Below, one piece after another: positions 48,080 to 55,957 of a stretch of DNA of 64,000 nt. The position numbers and the translations under genes were made by a program. Under the pieces are notes generated by a model, which made no database searches, was not told the DNA's origin, and saw only the letters and a program-made list of their open reading frames with translations. This stretch comes from Pelagimonas sp. (GTDB lineage Bacteria > Pseudomonadota > Alphaproteobacteria > Rhodobacterales > Rhodobacteraceae), in assembly GCA_025210455.1 (NCBI GenBank), contig JAOARQ010000044.1, positions 62,001 through 126,000 of the forward strand, in the 5' to 3' direction. Numbering within the stretch: the stretch's first letter is position 1; every line of letters begins with the position of its first letter.

Positions 48080-49045
48080 ATGACACGACTGACCTCTTCA
48101 CAGGCCATGCGCGCCTCAGGCTCTGCCATCGGACATCTGGGGGCCATCACGGTGATCGTGCCTGATCGCAGCCATGTGGCGCTGGCCAGTGTGTTTCGCG
48201 ATTTCTTTATCTCGCTTGACCAGTTCACCAATGCCGAACACCCGCGCGATCTGGCCGTCTACACGCTGGAGGGCTGCCCCAATCCCGGCCCAAGCTATTG
48301 GCAGGGGCGCACCATTGTCTTCTGGAGCGATTTTCACACGCGCTGGCAGTTTACCGCAAAACAACTGCGCCGCGCGCATCAGTTGCTGCGGCTTGGTCAA
48401 CGCAGTGTGCTGATTGGTGGCGGTGTGTTCGCCCTGTGCCAGTCCGAGCGCGCCGCGGACTGCCCCGTTGCTGTCCATCCAAATCTGCGATTTGTCGCCC
48501 ATGAGCTGGGGCTCAATTGCGTCGAAAACGGTGCGCCTTTTGCGCTCTCTGATCGGATCTGTTCGGCCACCAGCATCTTTGCCGGCCTGAGGCTGTTTTT
48601 GAAGCTGCTTGAAGTTGAAATGGGCGGGTTTTCTGCTGCTGCTTTTGGGGATTACGTGGGCCTTGAAGTGGCGGGCGAACCCTTTCACAGCAAGCAGGAA
48701 CATCTGATCAAACGCTATTCCGCCGGGGATCGTTTTATCGCGGATTGTGTCGCGGTGATGCTTGAGCATCTGGAGTACCCGCTGTCGATCACGGAAATCT
48801 CGGATCAGCTGGGGGTGTCGTCCCGTCAGATCCAACGCCGTTTTTCCGAGCGACTGGGGGTTGGCCCGCTGTCGGTTTATCGCAGCCTGCGCCTTGAACG
48901 CGCCAACCAGCTGGTGCGCCAGACCAGCTACTCGATCCCTGAAATCGCGGCGGCCACGGGGTTTGGCACCACGTCAAATCTGGTGCGATCCTTCAAAAAG
49001 CAATTTGGCACGTCACCGTCTGATACGCGGGCCAAGCAATTCTAA
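48080..49045 (+). CDS. GlxA-type transcriptional regulator (DJ-1-like + AraC HTH)
   Basis: 321 residues. An N-terminal amidotransferase-like sensor domain at about 20-190, without an obvious nucleophile-elbow Cys, then an AraC-type DNA-binding domain at about 225-320 (LSITEISDQLGVSSRQIQRR, YSIPEIAAATGFGTTSNLVR, FKKQFGTSPSDTR). This architecture includes regulators of glycine betaine, carnitine and choline catabolism such as GbdR and CdhR. Directly downstream of gcvP it may activate the glycine or C1 genes. Inducer unknown. Confidence 0.88.
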   Translation: MTRLTSSQAMRASGSAIGHLGAITVIVPDRSHVALASVFRDFFISLDQFTNAEHPRDLAVYTLEGCPNPGPSYWQGRTIVFWSDFHTRWQFTAKQLRRAHQLLRLGQRSVLIGGGVFALCQSERAADCPVAVHPNLRFVAHELGLNCVENGAPFALSDRICSATSIFAGLRLFLKLLEVEMGGFSAAAFGDYVGLEVAGEPFHSKQEHLIKRYSAGDRFIADCVAVMLEHLEYPLSITEISDQLGVSSRQIQRRFSERLGVGPLSVYRSLRLERANQLVRQTSYSIPEIAAATGFGTTSNLVRSFKKQFGTSPSDTRAKQF

Positions 49046-49096
49046 GTGTCGGTCTTTCGCTGCGGGCGCGCCTAAGTTTTAAACCTTTGCGATGGT

Positions 49097-49561
49097 TTAT
49101 GTCTTGTCCCCTGAAGGTATCCCCGCGGGTGGGGAGCAGATGACCTTTCCGTTCACGCCGCTGCCGTCAGCATTTGTGCTTTGGCCGGGGGGATGCGGAT
49201 CAACGAATTGCACGTCGATTTTGATATTGCTCATCGCATCCATCACACTGCTCAGCATGCGTGCCATCCCATAGGGTACATCCTGACTGACCAGAATCGT
49301 GCTGCTCACCGGTGTTTTGAACCGGCGGATATGGGGCAGCAACGCGGTGACTTTGAACAGGATCTCAGTATAGCCCGAGGTGACACCAGTGACGCCAGTG
49401 GCATCAGTCACCATGGGCATCGTGGGGTCAAATTCAGGGCGATTGATGTAGTCAAGAAAGGCCTGCTGCCCAATCTGGGCTGTCATCTCACCGGTGAAAA
49501 CAAACGTTGCAACCCTCGCGGTCTGATCAATTTCCAGATGGTAAGTCACGCAGTTCCCCAT
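49097..49561 (-). CDS. STAS/SpoIIAA-like small cytosolic protein
   Basis: About 154 residues; MGNCVTYHLEIDQTARVATF (49561) is preferred because sequence upstream of it in the frame lacks conserved character. The alternating strand-helix pattern (ARVATFVFTGEMTAQIGQQA, PMVTDATGVTGVTSGYTEIL, SSTILVSQDVPYGMARMLSS) resembles SpoIIAA-like STAS proteins. A low-complexity Pro/Gly tail follows. Same strand as the upstream LuxR gene with a 123-base gap. Function unknown. Confidence 0.6.
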   Translation of the reverse strand: MGNCVTYHLEIDQTARVATFVFTGEMTAQIGQQAFLDYINRPEFDPTMPMVTDATGVTGVTSGYTEILFKVTALLPHIRRFKTPVSSTILVSQDVPYGMARMLSSVMDAMSNIKIDVQFVDPHPPGQSTNADGSGVNGKVICSPPAGIPSGDKT

Positions 49562-49684
49562 AGTCACGCCTGAACAGCTAACCCTTTGATTGGCATGAAG
49601 ACCAGTGCCCAGAGCAAACAGGCCAAAAGGGTGACGAATGTGCATCACAAAACCCTGGGGCAGGGGCGGGCACCGGCTGGATTT

Positions 49685-50467
49685 TCATGCCAGATAGGGC
49701 GCGATCAGATGATAGAGTTCCCCCTGAGATGAGATCTGACATTTGCGGTAAAGCTGTTTGCGCAGGACTTTGACAGTCTGCGGGCTGATCCCCAAGGTCA
49801 GCCCAATCGAGATAGACGAATGCCCCTGCAAAATCAGCAGTGACACCTGCGCCTGTCGGGGACTGAGACGGATAGAGCGGTGGTCCGACAGCTGCTGCCG
49901 CAGGTGTTCGATCACATCTTCGGGTTCTTTGTCGGTTTCGGGCTTTAGCCCAGCCCAGGTCTTTTGCACTAGCGCGTTGACCACGGGGGTCACCGTCTGA
50001 GCGGCGGTCTGATCTTTTGGCGAAAAGCGCGAGGCGGTGGTGGCGTCCCGGCCCAGGCAGACCGTAATCGACGTTTCGGGTGAAAGCCGGGTGAAAAAGG
50101 CCAGCTCATCGGTCAATGTCGTATTGGCGTAGTAGGATTTGAAGTAAGCGTTGCGCTGGAACTGATCCGGGGCGATGTCCGCCAGCCGGTAAAGCCCCTC
50201 TGCAGCCTTGTTTTTGTGAAGCCCATAGAAGGGATCCAGCAGATAGGCGCCTTTGACATAATGGCTGTCGATGCGTTCAAAGACCCGACTGTCTCGGGCG
50301 TGGGTCATCAGCACCTGGGGGTTGTTGGCGTGGAAAAACGCGATGATGGCAAAGTTGTCAAAGGAACACGTGGCCGCCAGCCAGCGGTGCAGCTGCGGTG
50401 CAAACTGGTCGGTTCCGATGGTGCTGATGGTCTGCGCCAAAGCTTTGGGCGCTGGAAGTGATGTCAT
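49685..50467 (-). CDS. LuxR-family transcriptional regulator
   Basis: 260 residues. The N-terminal region of about 180 residues (WLAATCSFDNFAIIAFFHAN, RVFERIDSHYVKGAYLLDPF) resembles a sensing domain but lacks clear autoinducer-binding residues. The C-terminal LuxR helix-turn-helix is IRLSPRQAQVSLLILQGHSS through ISPQTVKVLRKQLYRKCQIS. Divergent from the TMADH-family gene across a spacer with overlapping CCCCC/GGGGG palindromes, which it probably binds. Confidence 0.87.
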   Translation of the reverse strand: MTSLPAPKALAQTISTIGTDQFAPQLHRWLAATCSFDNFAIIAFFHANNPQVLMTHARDSRVFERIDSHYVKGAYLLDPFYGLHKNKAAEGLYRLADIAPDQFQRNAYFKSYYANTTLTDELAFFTRLSPETSITVCLGRDATTASRFSPKDQTAAQTVTPVVNALVQKTWAGLKPETDKEPEDVIEHLRQQLSDHRSIRLSPRQAQVSLLILQGHSSISIGLTLGISPQTVKVLRKQLYRKCQISSQGELYHLIAPYLA

Positions 50468-50473
50468 CGCCTG

Positions 50474-50498
50474 TACCCCCTTGGGGGTATATACCCCC
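50474..50498. promoter_or_regulatory. Overlapping palindromes between the LuxR and TMADH-family genes
   Basis: TACCCCC-TT-GGGGGTA (50474-50489) and the perfect 16-base palindrome GGGGGTATATACCCCC (50483-50498) share their middle half-site, giving three half-sites in 25 bases. They begin 7 bases outside the LuxR start codon, so binding would repress luxR and could activate the divergent gene. Confidence 0.65.
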
Positions 50499-50619
50499 TA
50501 AATGGCTGAATGTAATCTGATATGGATAATTGAGTGGTATAAATGGGTGGGAGAGCACCTGCAAAGCCACTTCGTGGGTCATCCCACAGAAGATAACAGT
50601 CAGCCCTCAGGAGCCAGCT

Positions 50620-52689
50620 ATGCGTGATCCTCGTTATGATATTCTGTTTGAACCGATGAAAATTGGCCCGCTTACAGCGAAAAATCGTTTCTATCAGGTG
50701 CCACATTGCAATGGTGGCGGATATCGCGATCCTTCGGCGGCCGCAGCGATGCGGGGGATCAAGGCGGAAGGCGGCTGGGGGGTGATCTTTACCGAACAGT
50801 GCGAGATGCACCATACCTCGGAAATTACCCCCTTTATTGAGTTGCGCCTGTGGGAAGACAAAGACATTCCACAACTGCGCAAGATGTCAGAGCGGATGAA
50901 AACACACGGGGCGCTGGCAGGGATTCAGCTGGCTTACTCCGGGATCAACGGCCCAAATCTCTATACCAAAGAGGTGCCTCTGGCCCCATCCGCCATGCCC
51001 ATTCGAACCTTTACCAATGACCCGGTGCAGGCGCGCGCGCTGGACAAGCAGGATATCAAAGATCTGCGCCGCTGGTTTGTGAATGCGGCCAGACGTTCAA
51101 AAGAGGCGGGGTTTGATCTGATCTGCCTCTACGGCGCGCATGGCTTTGGCATCTTTCAGCACTTTCTGAGCCGGGCCACCAACCAGCGCAGCGATGAATA
51201 CGGCGGCTCGCTGGAAAACCGCGCCCGCTTTAGCCAGGAGGTCATCGCTGATATGCGCGATGCGGTGGGCGACACCATGGCGATTACGCTGCGGGTCAGT
51301 CTCGATGAAACCATTGGCGAACTTGGGTTTTCCAACGCCGAGGTGCGTGACTACATCGAAATGAACGGGGATCTTCCGGATCTCTGGGATCTGGCGCAGG
51401 GCACCTGGGAAGACTGCTCGGGCCCGTCGCGTTTCAAGGAAGAGGCGGCTCAGGAACAGCTTGTGCGGGGTATCCACGAATTGACGGACAAACCGATTGT
51501 CGGTGTGGGGCGCTTTACCTCGCCGGATGTCATGGCGCGGATGGTGAAATCCGGCACATTGGATTTCATCGGCTGTGCGCGCCCGTCTATCGCGGATCCG
51601 TTTTTGCCGAAAAAGATCGAAGAGGGCCGGATCGACGACATTCGTGAATGCATCGGCTGCAATATCTGTATCACCGGCGATATGACCATGTCGATCAGCC
51701 GCTGCACCCAGAACCCGACCTTTATGGAGGAATGGCGCAAAGGCTGGCACCCGGAACAGATGAACGCCAAGGGCGATAGCAGCAATGTGCTGATTGTGGG
51801 ATCTGGTCCCGCAGGTCTCGAAGCCGCCTGGGCGCTGTGCCGGCGCGGATATGACGTGGCCGTTGCCGAGGCGCGCGACGTGATCGGCGGGCGCGTGACC
51901 CGTGAACGGCTTTTGCCGGGGCTGTCTGCCTGGGGGCGTGTTGTCGATTACCGCGAGTATCAGCTTGGACAGCGGTCCAATGTAGAAATCTACCGCGACA
52001 GTGCGCTGGATGCGGACAGCATTCTGGACTTTGGGTTTGAAAACATCTGCATCGCCACCGGGGCAACATGGCGGCGCGATGGGGTGGCGCGTCAGCATGT
52101 GGTGCCGATGCCGATTGCGGCCGCTGCCAAAGTATACACGCCCGATGACTTGATGGAGGGAAACATCCCTTCGGGCCGTGTCGTCTTGTATGATGACGAC
52201 CACTATTACATGGGCAGTGTGATGGCGGAACTTCTGGCCAAATCCGGGGCGCAGGTGACGCTGGTTACCCCCTCTGCTTTCGTTAGCGACTGGACGAATA
52301 ACACGCTGGAACAGATCGCCATCCACCCGCGTCTGGTCGAAGCAGGGGTGGAAATCATCCTGAACCAGGGGGTCACAGAGGTTCACCCCGATCACGTCGT
52401 ATCAAACTGTGTCTACACGGATCGCACATGGAAAATCGAAGCCGATGCAGTGGTGATCGTAGGATCCCGGCAAGAGAACAGCGGCCTCTTCACGGATCTG
52501 AAAGCCCGCCAATCCGACTGGGCCGACGCAGGGATCAAATCCGTAAAGCTGATTGGCGACGCCAACGCACCGGGCCCAATCGCCTGGGCCACCTACGCTG
52601 GCCACCGCTATGCCCGCGAACTGGACGGCCCAGACATTGGCGATGCTTTGCCGTTTCGCCGTGAGATCACCGAACTTGCAATCGACTAG
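50620..52689 (+). CDS. Trimethylamine/dimethylamine/histamine dehydrogenase-family flavoenzyme
   Basis: 689 residues, start MRDPRYDILFEPMKIGPLTA after CTCAGGAGCCAGCT. An N-terminal TIM barrel aligns nearly without gaps to trimethylamine dehydrogenase: Cys30 (QVPHCNGGG) for the covalent 6-S-cysteinyl-FMN, the Tyr171-His174-Asp265 triad, and 4Fe-4S cysteines 344, 347, 350 and 362 (CIGCNIC...RCTQN). The C-terminal half has ADP/FAD-like folds (NVLIVGSGPAGLEAAWAL). The substrate-bowl residues differ from TMADH: Gln60, Ala105, Trp263, Asp354. It oxidises an amine to an aldehyde plus a smaller amine and passes electrons to ETF. Exact substrate unresolved. Confidence 0.9.
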   Translation: MRDPRYDILFEPMKIGPLTAKNRFYQVPHCNGGGYRDPSAAAAMRGIKAEGGWGVIFTEQCEMHHTSEITPFIELRLWEDKDIPQLRKMSERMKTHGALAGIQLAYSGINGPNLYTKEVPLAPSAMPIRTFTNDPVQARALDKQDIKDLRRWFVNAARRSKEAGFDLICLYGAHGFGIFQHFLSRATNQRSDEYGGSLENRARFSQEVIADMRDAVGDTMAITLRVSLDETIGELGFSNAEVRDYIEMNGDLPDLWDLAQGTWEDCSGPSRFKEEAAQEQLVRGIHELTDKPIVGVGRFTSPDVMARMVKSGTLDFIGCARPSIADPFLPKKIEEGRIDDIRECIGCNICITGDMTMSISRCTQNPTFMEEWRKGWHPEQMNAKGDSSNVLIVGSGPAGLEAAWALCRRGYDVAVAEARDVIGGRVTRERLLPGLSAWGRVVDYREYQLGQRSNVEIYRDSALDADSILDFGFENICIATGATWRRDGVARQHVVPMPIAAAAKVYTPDDLMEGNIPSGRVVLYDDDHYYMGSVMAELLAKSGAQVTLVTPSAFVSDWTNNTLEQIAIHPRLVEAGVEIILNQGVTEVHPDHVVSNCVYTDRTWKIEADAVVIVGSRQENSGLFTDLKARQSDWADAGIKSVKLIGDANAPGPIAWATYAGHRYARELDGPDIGDALPFRREITELAID

Positions 52690-53180
52690 CACCCAGAGTT
52701 GGGGGCATTGCCCCCTAGCCCAAAACGGGTTTGCACCTGCTACCGGCTGTGAGGCGACACATAGTTTTGCCTTTTGCTTCAGAACCCTTCCTTTTCGGTG
52801 TTTCTCACAGCAGCTGCTTTCCCCCATATGTTTCGATTGATCTGCCATGTGGTGAACGCAGGATGGGGTGGCAATACTATTCGACAGGGGGGGCGGACCG
52901 CAAGCGTAGCCGAGGACACGGCCCTGTTTGGGCGGCGCACTCACCTTGACGGCCTAGAGCGTTTGGCTTGTTCAAACCCCGCTGGCCCACAAAGCAAAAA
53001 CGGCGGGGCTATCAGCCCCACCACCATTTTGCTCATTCGGATTTAGAGATTAAAACTACAGAATGCGGGACAAACCGAGCTTTCGCCGCAATTGCTACAA
53101 TGGCTGCTTTAGATTATGAGTGCCAATTGCTGGTCTGTACCAGTAAGGGCAAAATAGCATATGCTGATCGCGCCAATCTA
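52690..53180. other. Gene-free stretch before the IS element
   Basis: 490 bases without a convincing gene. Contents: hairpin GGGGGC-ATT-GCCCCC (52701-52715) just after the TMADH-family stop, and hairpin GGGGCT-ATC-AGCCCC (53005-53019), which has a T5 run on the minus strand. Short open frames here lack ribosome sites and recognisable composition. Possibly eroded prophage or island border. Confidence 0.5.
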
Positions 53181-53190
53181 GGCTCAGGCC

Positions 53191-53631
53191 TCATAACCAG
53201 TAGATGACGATAGCGGCGATTGCGATTGCTGACAGGAAAGCCTTCGGGCATCTGTCGTATCGCGTTGCAACTCGTCGCCAATCCTTGAGCCTGCCAAACA
53301 TGATCTCAATGCGGTTGCGGCGTTTGTAGCGTCGCTTGTCGTATCGGATGGGCTTCTTTCGCTGCCTTCGGCCAGGGATGCCGGCCTTTATCCCTTTGTC
53401 TTGCAACGCTTCTCTGAACCAATCTGCATCGTATCCACGATCTCCAAGCGGCCAATCCACGTCCGGCAGGCTGTTCAGCAGGGCCTTCGCACCGATGTAA
53501 TCACTGACCTGACCGGCAGCCACAAAGAAGTTCAACGGGCGCCCCTGGCTATCACAGATTGCATGTAGCTTCGTGTTCATGCCGCCCTTGGGCCGGCGAA
53601 TCAGGCGTCCTCGCCCCCTTTTTGACCCCAA
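53191..53631 (-). CDS. IS5-family transposase, C-terminal frame
   Basis: About 146 residues carrying the rest of the DDE domain: GRGRLIRRPKGGMNTKLHAI, second Asp in WPLGDRGYDADWFREAL, Glu in RYKRRNRIEIMFGRLKDWRR, and the usual end RCPKAFLSAIAIAAIVIYWL. Joined to the first frame by a shift at the A5G5 run it gives a complete transposase. It begins at a non-ATG codon in the overlap, so independent initiation is doubtful. Confidence 0.85.
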   Translation of the reverse strand: MGSKRGRGRLIRRPKGGMNTKLHAICDSQGRPLNFFVAAGQVSDYIGAKALLNSLPDVDWPLGDRGYDADWFREALQDKGIKAGIPGRRQRKKPIRYDKRRYKRRNRIEIMFGRLKDWRRVATRYDRCPKAFLSAIAIAAIVIYWL

Positions 53632-53983
53632 GGCTAGACGCAGTGCGGTGCGCCTTCAGATACTTGCGCAGGCTCACTCGAACGCATGGCGTTCGCCTGC
53701 TCACATCGGTCATAATGGTCTTTTCCTCGCCGTGATCGGCGGACAGTCCGATCATCATTTCAGCGAAGATGCCCTTATCACTCCATCGCTTCCAACGGTT
53801 GTACAAGGTCTTGTGCGGCCCGTACTCTTTGGGCGCATCACGCCACCGTAAACCGTTACGATTGATGAATATTATGCCGCTAAGGACACGCCTGCCATCA
53901 ACGCGAGGCTTGCCATGGGACTTCGGAAAATAGGGCTCCAGACGGGCCATTTGCTCGTCGCTCAACCAGAAAAGATCAGACAT
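53552..53983 (-). CDS. IS5-family transposase, N-terminal frame
   Basis: About 143 residues, start MSDLFWLSDEQMARLEPYFP at 53983. DUF4096-type N-terminal domain (GRRVLSGIIFINRNGLRWRD, YGPHKTLYNRWKRWSDKGIF), then the first catalytic Asp in KTIMTD. Directly after it lies an unusual segment VSRRTPCVRVSLRK, encoded by an inverted-repeat sequence at 53666-53704, before the normal KAHRTASSLGVKKG resumes. The frame overlaps the second one by 80 bases at a run of five A and five G, a likely frameshift site. Confidence 0.85.
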   Translation of the reverse strand: MSDLFWLSDEQMARLEPYFPKSHGKPRVDGRRVLSGIIFINRNGLRWRDAPKEYGPHKTLYNRWKRWSDKGIFAEMMIGLSADHGEEKTIMTDVSRRTPCVRVSLRKYLKAHRTASSLGVKKGARTPDSPAQGRHEHEATCNL

Positions 53984-54061
53984 CGTCACCGCTTGTTTTG
54001 GGCGTGCTGAATCACGCCATAAAACGGAAATCAATGGGTCCTGAGCCTAAGGGAAACCGAT

Positions 54062-54690
54062 CTAGGTGAGGTTGCCAAATGGCGCAGCCAAAGGCAGATT
54101 GATGTGATGACGATGAAGCTTAGATAACGTTTTGCAGTCTTGTCGTATCTTGTTGCGACGCGCCAGGCATTCTTGAGCTTGGAAGCATAGCCCAACTATG
54201 TTGTGCAGCTGGTAAAGCGTGTGTTCCACACCGACGCGCATCTTGCGAGTCTTATGCATCGGGAATTAGGGTAGGATGTCACGTTTGTTCATGTTTTTAC
54301 GAATGCGGTCAGCATCATAGCCACGACCAGCCAGCGTTACCTTGGGTTCTGGCAGATTGTTTGCTATGACCTGATCGAGACCGAGATAGCCAAATGTCTG
54401 CACCGACGCGATCTCCGATCTCATAGGCAAGCCATGGGAGTTGACACGGAGGCGGATCTTGGTCGTGAAGCCACCTCTTGAACAGTCAAAACCCTGTTGT
54501 GGAGTTTCCCTTTGGCATCCGTTGCCTGATGGTGCGCGCGGATTACGGCGCTGTCGACCATTTGAAGAGCATCAGGCACGGCTCCGCTGAGGATCAGTAC
54601 ATCCAGGATGGCTTCCCACAGACCCGACAGCGTCCATCGCCTAAACTGGCGAAAGAGGCTGGACTATTTTCCGAACTCTCGGGCAGATCT
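54062..54690 (-). pseudogene. Decayed IS5-family transposase (second element)
   Basis: Read on the minus strand in more than one frame, a different IS5-type transposase can be followed: SLFRQFRRWTLSGLWEAILD, VDSAVIRAHHQATDAKGK, then after a frameshift GFTTKIRLRVNSHGLPMRSE and VTLAGRGYDADRIRKNMNKR, then after a stop RVGVEHTLYQLHNIVGL and, in another frame, NAWRVATRYDKTAKRYLSFI. The N-terminus is missing. Multiple disruptions make it non-functional. It separates the intact IS from the truncated sheath gene and is probably what broke that gene. Confidence 0.85.
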
Positions 54691-54707
54691 CGCCATGGTG
54701 ATCCGGT

Positions 54708-55426
54708 GTGTGCAATCCAGAAAAATCCTCGGGTGTCTGGGCGCTGCAAGCCGCTGAAAGTGTGCTTGATATGAAGCCGCGCATTCTGGCCGCGCCGGGG
54801 TTCACCTCGGGCCTGCCTGCCGATGGGGTGAATGCGGTGGTGTCGGGTCTGATCTCGATTGCGAATGCATCGCGCGCGGTTGTGATCAAAGTTGGCCCGA
54901 ACACGACCGAGGCGGACGCCAAACTTGACCGGCAAAACTACGGGTCGGATCGCCTGTATATCGTTGATCCGGCGGTGACGGTGGAAGACGGGCAGGGCGG
55001 CTATGTCACGCGCCCGGCCTCTGGCTATGTGGCGGGGCTGATCGCAAAGCGCGATGTGGAAAAGGGGTTCTGGTGGTCGCCGTCGAACCAGATCATGCGC
55101 GGGATTGCCGGAACCGCGCGCCCGGTGCCGTTTAATCTGAACTCGGCGGCGACCGAAGCCAACCGGATGAATGAGGCCGAGGTGGCGACCATTGTGCGCC
55201 GCTCTGGGTTCCGTCTGTTGGGCAACCGCAGCGCGACCGAGGATGCGCAATGGGCGTTTTTGTCGGTGCGACGCACCGCTGACATTCTTTATGAAAGCAT
55301 GGAGCAGGCGCATCTTTGGGCCATGGATCGCCCCATGTCGCCGCAGTTGTTCCAGGACATTCGCGATGGGGGCATGGCGGTGTCGATCAACTGGCGGCCA
55401 TGCGGCAGGCGATGGGCCTGCTCTGA
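54708..55426 (+). pseudogene. Truncated phage tail sheath gene fused to the end of a tail tube gene
   Basis: The sheath reading frame starts mid-protein (SGVWALQAAESVLDMKPRIL, matching about residue 100 of P2-like sheaths) and continues through RRSGFRLLGNRSATEDAQWA to LFQDIRDGG. From 55379, in another frame, GVDQLAAMRQAMGLL and a stop resemble the extreme C-terminus of the FII-type tube protein. The sheath end and most of the tube gene are therefore deleted. The left end is cut by the IS remnant. The phage tail cannot be functional. Confidence 0.8.
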
Positions 55427-55493
55427 TTTTGTGACACTGGCGCGGGGCCGTCCGGTGCCGCGTGATTTAACCCCCAGTTGAAAGGATGTTGAA

Positions 55494-55799
55494 ATGGGCA
55501 AGAAACCCAATCCCAATGCGGTGCCGCTGTCTGCACCGGTGAAGATCGACGGGCAGGAGGTGACTGAAATCACCCTGCGCAAACCCAAGGCGGGTGAGAT
55601 GCGCGGGCTGAAACTCTCCAATATTCTGCAAATGGATGTGGCGGAAATGTCCAAGCTCTTGCCGCGCATCTCTGCGCCGCCGCTGGATGGCACTCAGGTG
55701 GCCGATCTGCCTGCGGATGACTTTACGGCGCTGGCGACCAAGGCGCTCACTTTTTTTGTGGCGAAGGGTCAGATGGAAGCGGTGGTGGCGAGCCTCTGA
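55494..55799 (+). CDS. Phage tail assembly chaperone (P2 gpE-like first frame)
   Basis: 101 residues: basic start MGKKPNPNAVPLSAPVKIDG, then EVTEITLRKPKAGEMRGLKL and LPADDFTALATKALTFFVAK. Position between tube and tape measure and the following overlapping small frame match the P2 E/E' pair, in which a ribosomal frameshift makes an extended chaperone loaded on the tape measure. RBS AAAGGATGTTGAA. Confidence 0.85.
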   Translation: MGKKPNPNAVPLSAPVKIDGQEVTEITLRKPKAGEMRGLKLSNILQMDVAEMSKLLPRISAPPLDGTQVADLPADDFTALATKALTFFVAKGQMEAVVASL

Positions 55800-55825
55800 T
55801 CCTGCCGGATGATGTGGAGGAGGCG

Positions 55826-55957
55826 ATGGCGGATCTCGCCATTGTCTTTGGCTGGGGGCCGGATGTGATGGATGGGATGGACCTGTCTGAACTGGCCCGC
55901 TGGCGGGAAAAAGCGCGGGTGCGCCACGAGGCGGCGCAGGGAAATAGCCATGACTGA
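55826..55957 (+). CDS. GpE-family phage tail protein (E' frame)
   Basis: 43 residues from ATG 55826 (a GTG at 55814 is an alternative): MADLAIVFGWGPDVMDGMDL then SELARWREKARVRHEAA. The Trp-Gly/Trp-Pro motif and LARWREKAR match the GpE prophage tail family. The frame stays open back to the end of the preceding gene, so it may be translated as a frameshift extension of it. It overlaps the tape-measure start. Confidence 0.8.
   Translation: MADLAIVFGWGPDVMDGMDLSELARWREKARVRHEAAQGNSHD

Larger units (their letters stand above)
53181..54047 (-). mobile_element. IS5-family (IS427-like) insertion sequence
   Basis: 867 bp. The terminal inverted repeats begin GGCTCAGG on both sides (53181 inward; 54047 inward as GGCTCAGGACCCATTGATTT). 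TA at 53179-53180 and 54048-54049 is a likely target duplication. It contains two overlapping transposase frames on the minus strand. It abuts a decayed IS5-family element and lies at the left border of the prophage tail remnant. Confidence 0.9.

Noticed and set aside
52774-53046. 90-residue open frame in the gap after the TMADH-family gene
   Set aside because: No ribosome site, no recognisable motif, and composition like random translation of spacer DNA; overlapping frames of similar length occur on both strands.
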